A stretch of 64,000 nt of DNA from Pseudomonadota bacterium (GTDB lineage Bacteria; Myxococcota_A; Bradymonadia; UBA4248). The stretch's first letter is position 1. Every line of letters starts with the position of its first letter. Positions 60,784 to 64,000 of this stretch are shown here, piece after piece. The stretch is from NCBI GenBank assembly GCA_017464085.1, contig JAFUEE010000083.1:1-64000 (forward strand). Reading direction: 5' to 3'. The notes under the pieces are model-generated. The model searched no databases. It saw only the letters and a program-made list of their open reading frames with translations, and had not been told where the DNA came from. A program made the position numbers and the translations under genes.

Positions 60784-63700
60784 CTATTCTACAAACGTGA
60801 TCTTGGCAGACCCGTTGCCGTTCTGAACGCCATTGGTCATGGAGCCGGTCACGCCAGTGCCGAGATGGCCTGAACCACCGCCGCCACCGCCATAATACGG
60901 CATGCCGCCACCGCCATACCAGCCGCCGCCGCCGCCGGGACCATTATCACCTGTTGTGGATGCATTACCAGACCCACCAAGTCCAAAGCTGCCCGCTCCA
61001 CCAGTACCTAAATTGTTTGTCCCAGGCGCACCACCAGCTGTCTGTGAACCACCAATTGCTGTTGCCTTGGTCAAACTACCATAACCACTCGTACAGCCAG
61101 CGACATCGCCATTGCCCCCTGCAGCGCCACCACCTGCACCGCCAAGACAGCGCTCGGAACCGCCGCCGCCACCGGCAACGATCAACACATCACTCTGATT
61201 TGCAGCATAACCAGAAAGTACGCCTTTATTGTTATTCAGCGCAATATGAGAAGCACCGCCACCGGCAGGGCCATTACCAGACGGACCACCGCCATTGTAG
61301 CCGCCTGCACCGACAACGCCCTGACCGCCGACGACGACATACATCGTTCCGGCACTGGCAAGATTGTATGTGCCCTGCGCATAGCCGCCGTAACCGCCGC
61401 GAGTCATTTCCCAACCATAAGCACCTGATGCGCCCCAAACCTCAAGTTTGTAGCGACCAGGCAACAGCGCGAGGCTCTGGACATTCCCGGTATATGCGAA
61501 GCTCTGGCTCAGGAAGGCATACGTCGTCACATCGACGACATTGCTCTTGAGCGACTTGTAGCTGCCCGTGCCAGAAGCAAGGGCATCGATCTTCGTCACA
61601 GACTTGTTGCTCGGCGCGGCTGCGGCATTCGTCGTCATCGTCACTTCCTGCGGCGTGTTCCAGTTCTCGGTCGTAAACACGAGATCTGTCTTGCTGAACT
61701 TGACCGCATTCGCATCCGAGGTGTTCAGCTTGACGGGCACATCGCTTTCCGGCAACGCAGACAGCGCCACGCGGACTGTCGTCGTCGTGCCCTCTCCAGG
61801 CTTGAATACCGTCTTGGCAGCCGTCAATGTGACGCTCGCGGACTCATTGTCCAGAACATTGTACGCAGGCGATTTCGCCGTCAGCTCGTTGAACAGAGGA
61901 TCCTCAGAGCTGCTGCTGAAATCGACAAACACGGTCTGCATGCCATCCGCATAGTTGTCATCCTGAACTTGCAGAATCACGGTCTGCGGCACGTTCCAGT
62001 TCTCTTCCGTGAAAATCATCGTCGGCTGGCTGATCAGCTTGAGCTCCGTCACATCCGTCGATTTGGCGAACACAGACACCTGAGAATCGGGCTGTGCCGC
62101 AAGGAGGACCTTGAGCTCGATGTTCTTGCCGCTGTCCTCGAAAATCTCGGCGCCTTCCGCCACCACGAGGATCGCCGCTTTGTCGTTATCGAGCGTCGTG
62201 ATCTCGATCTTGTCCTCGAGCGCGAGCAGCTCTGCGCCATCGCCGCCATAATTCTTGTCTTCGGAATCGGCCTTCAGCATGACTTCTGAAACGATATCGC
62301 CATCGACCACGACATCATCCACACCGGTCACGGTGATCGTCTGAAGCGAGTTCCAGTTGTCCGCATCGAACGTCATCGTCGCGGGCGCAACGCTGATCTC
62401 GCTCTTGTCGCTCGATGACAGCGAAACCGTGACCGGCGCTGTCGGAATCGACGCGAGCGAAAGCCCGATATCCACGCTCGTCCTATCTTCCGAAACGACA
62501 AGCTCCGAATAGGACTTCACAAATGCGGCCACGTTCTTGTCGATATTTTTGCCGGGAATCAGCTTGTCCGCAAGCACATTGCCGTTATAACGGTCATCCT
62601 CTGACGCAAAACGCAGGCGCAGATAATAATCCTGGTCGCCGTCAATGATGTGGTCGTCCACGCCCTTGAGCGAAATGACCACGCCATCCTTATAATTGTC
62701 CTTATTGAGAACGAACTGCACCGGTGTCAAAATCTCTACTTCATCAGACTCGGTCTTCTTGTCACTCTCATAAATCTTCAGCGTCACCTGAACGTTGTCG
62801 GTCGGCTCAAGGCCAAGGCGGATGCGGATATCTTCCTGGACGCCGTCCTCTTCCGTCAGAAGCTCGGACTTGTCGAGGAACGCTTCCGCGATATCGTTGT
62901 CGAGATTGAGCACATCGAGCGCCGCAATATCAAGGTTCTGATAGTTCGCATCCTCAGACGAAGTCTTGCTGAACACGACCTGATAGATGTGGTCCGCTTC
63001 ATTCTTGTTCTCGTCATCGTCCTGCCCGACGACCTTGATTTCCTGCGGCGTATCCCAGTTTTCCGGCGTAAACGTCACGACGAGCTTGTTGTCCGTCGCG
63101 CCATCAATGATGCCATACGCCTCGTTGCTGCTCGACACTTCAAACGTCACATCCGCTTCGGGCTTTGCCTTGAGCACGACGGTAAACACAGCGCTGCCGC
63201 CGGATTCCGTCGTCGTCAGTTTTTCGGCAACGACCTGCACGCCCACGGTGTCGACATTTTTATTGACCATCTCAATCGACTGCGAAAGCCCATTGAAATC
63301 TGCATCTTCAGACTCTGCAGTGACTGTCAGCGTATATTTGTAATCGGGATCGATCTTGTTATCGGGCAAGCCCGTCACATGCACGCTCTGGACATCGGCA
63401 TAATTGAGCGCATCAAAGAGGATGCCATCACAACTGACTTCGACCTCTGCCGCAGCCTCCTCGGGGGAAAGCGCGCATTTTACGGTCACATCTTTCGAAG
63501 GCGGATTGTTCAGCGACAACGAGATTGTCGCAGATGCGCCATTTTCATCGGTCTCGTTCGTATCCGCTTCCGCCTTGAGCGCAGGCGCAGTGATGAACAC
63601 GCATTCTCCAGCTTCATTGCAGGTCTTGCCGGGATCGCATGCCGCTTTGCCGACACAGGCCGGATAGACGCATGCGCCCTTCGAGCACGTCAGCCCTGCA

Positions 63701-64000
63701 TCGCAAGTCTGTTCAAGGCATTCGTTCTCGACGCAAGTCCCTTTCACACACGTCGAGCCCGTGTTGCAGACGACCGCATTCTCAAGGCAGAGCGCGTCTT
63801 CGCAGAAACCTTTCGCGCAGACCTCCCCTTCGCCGCAGGTCTTGTCCTGGCAGCCGTCATCGACGCATTCACCTTTCGAGCACATCTTGCCGCTGTCGCA
63901 GGCTTTTTCAGCGCCATCCACGATGCATTCGGGATCGAAGCATTGCGCGTTCAGGCAAAGCTTGCCGTCCGGGCAGTTCACGCCTTCGCACGGATCCTCT
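60784..64000 (-). CDS. Surface lipoprotein paralog 3 (partial, 5' end outside window)
   Basis: The frame is open from the window edge (EDPCEGVNCPDGKLCLNAQC) to the stop at 60784, giving about 1,071 residues of a protein colinear with paralogs 1 and 2. The missing part should be the signal peptide and first cysteine modules. Cysteine modules, about seven Calx-beta-like repeats with FTPENWDTPQEIKVVGQ motifs, and a PF12810-type glycine-rich end (FAYTGNVQSLALLPGRYKLEVWGA, GGYNGGGPSG, LIVAGGGGGSERC) are visible. Its C-terminal glycine-rich domain is more diverged from paralogs 1 and 2 than they are from each other, and it ends FVE rather than LLD. The apparent GTG start at 63981 is an artefact of the window edge. 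Confidence 0.85.
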   Translation of the reverse strand, partial: EDPCEGVNCPDGKLCLNAQCFDPECIVDGAEKACDSGKMCSKGECVDDGCQDKTCGEGEVCAKGFCEDALCLENAVVCNTGSTCVKGTCVENECLEQTCDAGLTCSKGACVYPACVGKAACDPGKTCNEAGECVFITAPALKAEADTNETDENGASATISLSLNNPPSKDVTVKCALSPEEAAAEVEVSCDGILFDALNYADVQSVHVTGLPDNKIDPDYKYTLTVTAESEDADFNGLSQSIEMVNKNVDTVGVQVVAEKLTTTESGGSAVFTVVLKAKPEADVTFEVSSSNEAYGIIDGATDNKLVVTFTPENWDTPQEIKVVGQDDDENKNEADHIYQVVFSKTSSEDANYQNLDIAALDVLNLDNDIAEAFLDKSELLTEEDGVQEDIRIRLGLEPTDNVQVTLKIYESDKKTESDEVEILTPVQFVLNKDNYKDGVVISLKGVDDHIIDGDQDYYLRLRFASEDDRYNGNVLADKLIPGKNIDKNVAAFVKSYSELVVSEDRTSVDIGLSLASIPTAPVTVSLSSSDKSEISVAPATMTFDADNWNSLQTITVTGVDDVVVDGDIVSEVMLKADSEDKNYGGDGAELLALEDKIEITTLDNDKAAILVVAEGAEIFEDSGKNIELKVLLAAQPDSQVSVFAKSTDVTELKLISQPTMIFTEENWNVPQTVILQVQDDNYADGMQTVFVDFSSSSEDPLFNELTAKSPAYNVLDNESASVTLTAAKTVFKPGEGTTTTVRVALSALPESDVPVKLNTSDANAVKFSKTDLVFTTENWNTPQEVTMTTNAAAAPSNKSVTKIDALASGTGSYKSLKSNVVDVTTYAFLSQSFAYTGNVQSLALLPGRYKLEVWGASGAYGWEMTRGGYGGYAQGTYNLASAGTMYVVVGGQGVVGAGGYNGGGPSGNGPAGGGASHIALNNNKGVLSGYAANQSDVLIVAGGGGGSERCLGGAGGGAAGGNGDVAGCTSGYGSLTKATAIGGSQTAGGAPGTNNLGTGGAGSFGLGGSGNASTTGDNGPGGGGGWYGGGGMPYYGGGGGGSGHLGTGVTGSMTNGVQNGNGSAKITFVE

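Noticed and set aside
1-64000. tRNA, rRNA or integrase genes
   Set aside because: Reading the intergenic regions on both strands I saw no cloverleaf with a GGTTCGA-type T-loop, no rRNA core sequence and no recombinase-like frame. A tRNAscan or Rfam search would settle this.

Overview
The window looks like chromosomal DNA of an uncultured member of the Myxococcota / former Deltaproteobacteria. The evidence is about fourteen lipobox-type lipoproteins with myxobacterial cysteine-rich repeats, a fibro-slime domain, FG-GAP repeats and glycine-rich C-termini, next to ordinary Gram-negative housekeeping genes. Three loci related to the AAA-ATPase-like / PD-(D/E)XK (DUF1703) family, common in gut anaerobes, hint at a host-associated anaerobe. 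That is inference. No rRNA, tRNA, CRISPR array, integrase or full-length transposase was recognised.

Layout. 1-5.5 kb: the 3' end of an AAA-ATPase/PD-(D/E)XK gene, glyQ, and a two-gene ABC exporter diverging from an AraC-type regulator. 5.5-9.6 kb: a cysteine-rich lipoprotein and two unknown proteins, the first apparently frameshifted. 10-12.8 kb: mgtE and a MATE exporter. 12.9-18.8 kb: a frameshifted cysteine-rich lipoprotein, a large FG-GAP lipoprotein and a DUF6261-like protein. 19.5-26.7 kb: a three-gene kleisin/KITE/SMC operon resembling MukFEB or JetABC, without a JetD-type nuclease and with Asn in the catalytic Glu position of the SMC Walker B motif. 27-34.2 kb: lipoproteins, a small membrane protein and a putative outer-membrane barrel. 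34.6-38.7 kb: an intact AAA-ATPase/PD-(D/E)XK gene, an NAD kinase and a radical SAM protein. 39-43 kb: an EF-hand-like lipoprotein and a fibro-slime protein. 43-47.3 kb: uvrA and an mtaB-type methylthiotransferase. 47.3-49.2 kb: a decayed stretch with a gene stub, a hairpin array, small lipoproteins and a disrupted gene. 49.4-52.3 kb: a VWA lipoprotein, a flavin reductase and a rhodanese lipoprotein. 52.8-64 kb: three tandem paralogous surface lipoproteins of about 1,200 residues.

Intergenic DNA is unusually structured. About 33 short palindromes share one design: an outer stem, one bulged G (C on the other strand), an inner stem opening with TA and closing with TA, and a tiny loop. Both stems vary in sequence while pairing is kept, and several copies end in T-tracts like terminators. 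There are also two non-autonomous transposon families. One is 111 bp with IS5-like ends and TTAA/CTAA target sites. The other is about 175-192 bp with IS66-like GTAA ends and 7-8 bp target duplications, and one copy is nested in the first family. Two exactly periodic arrays (9 x 42 bp and 7 x 43 bp) share a motif order, and there are heptanucleotide repeats.

Functionally the window combines core metabolism and repair, a chromosome-structuring or anti-plasmid SMC module, and a large investment in cell-surface proteins. The surface genes show repeat amplification, tandem duplication and several single-base lesions, suggesting rapid evolution.
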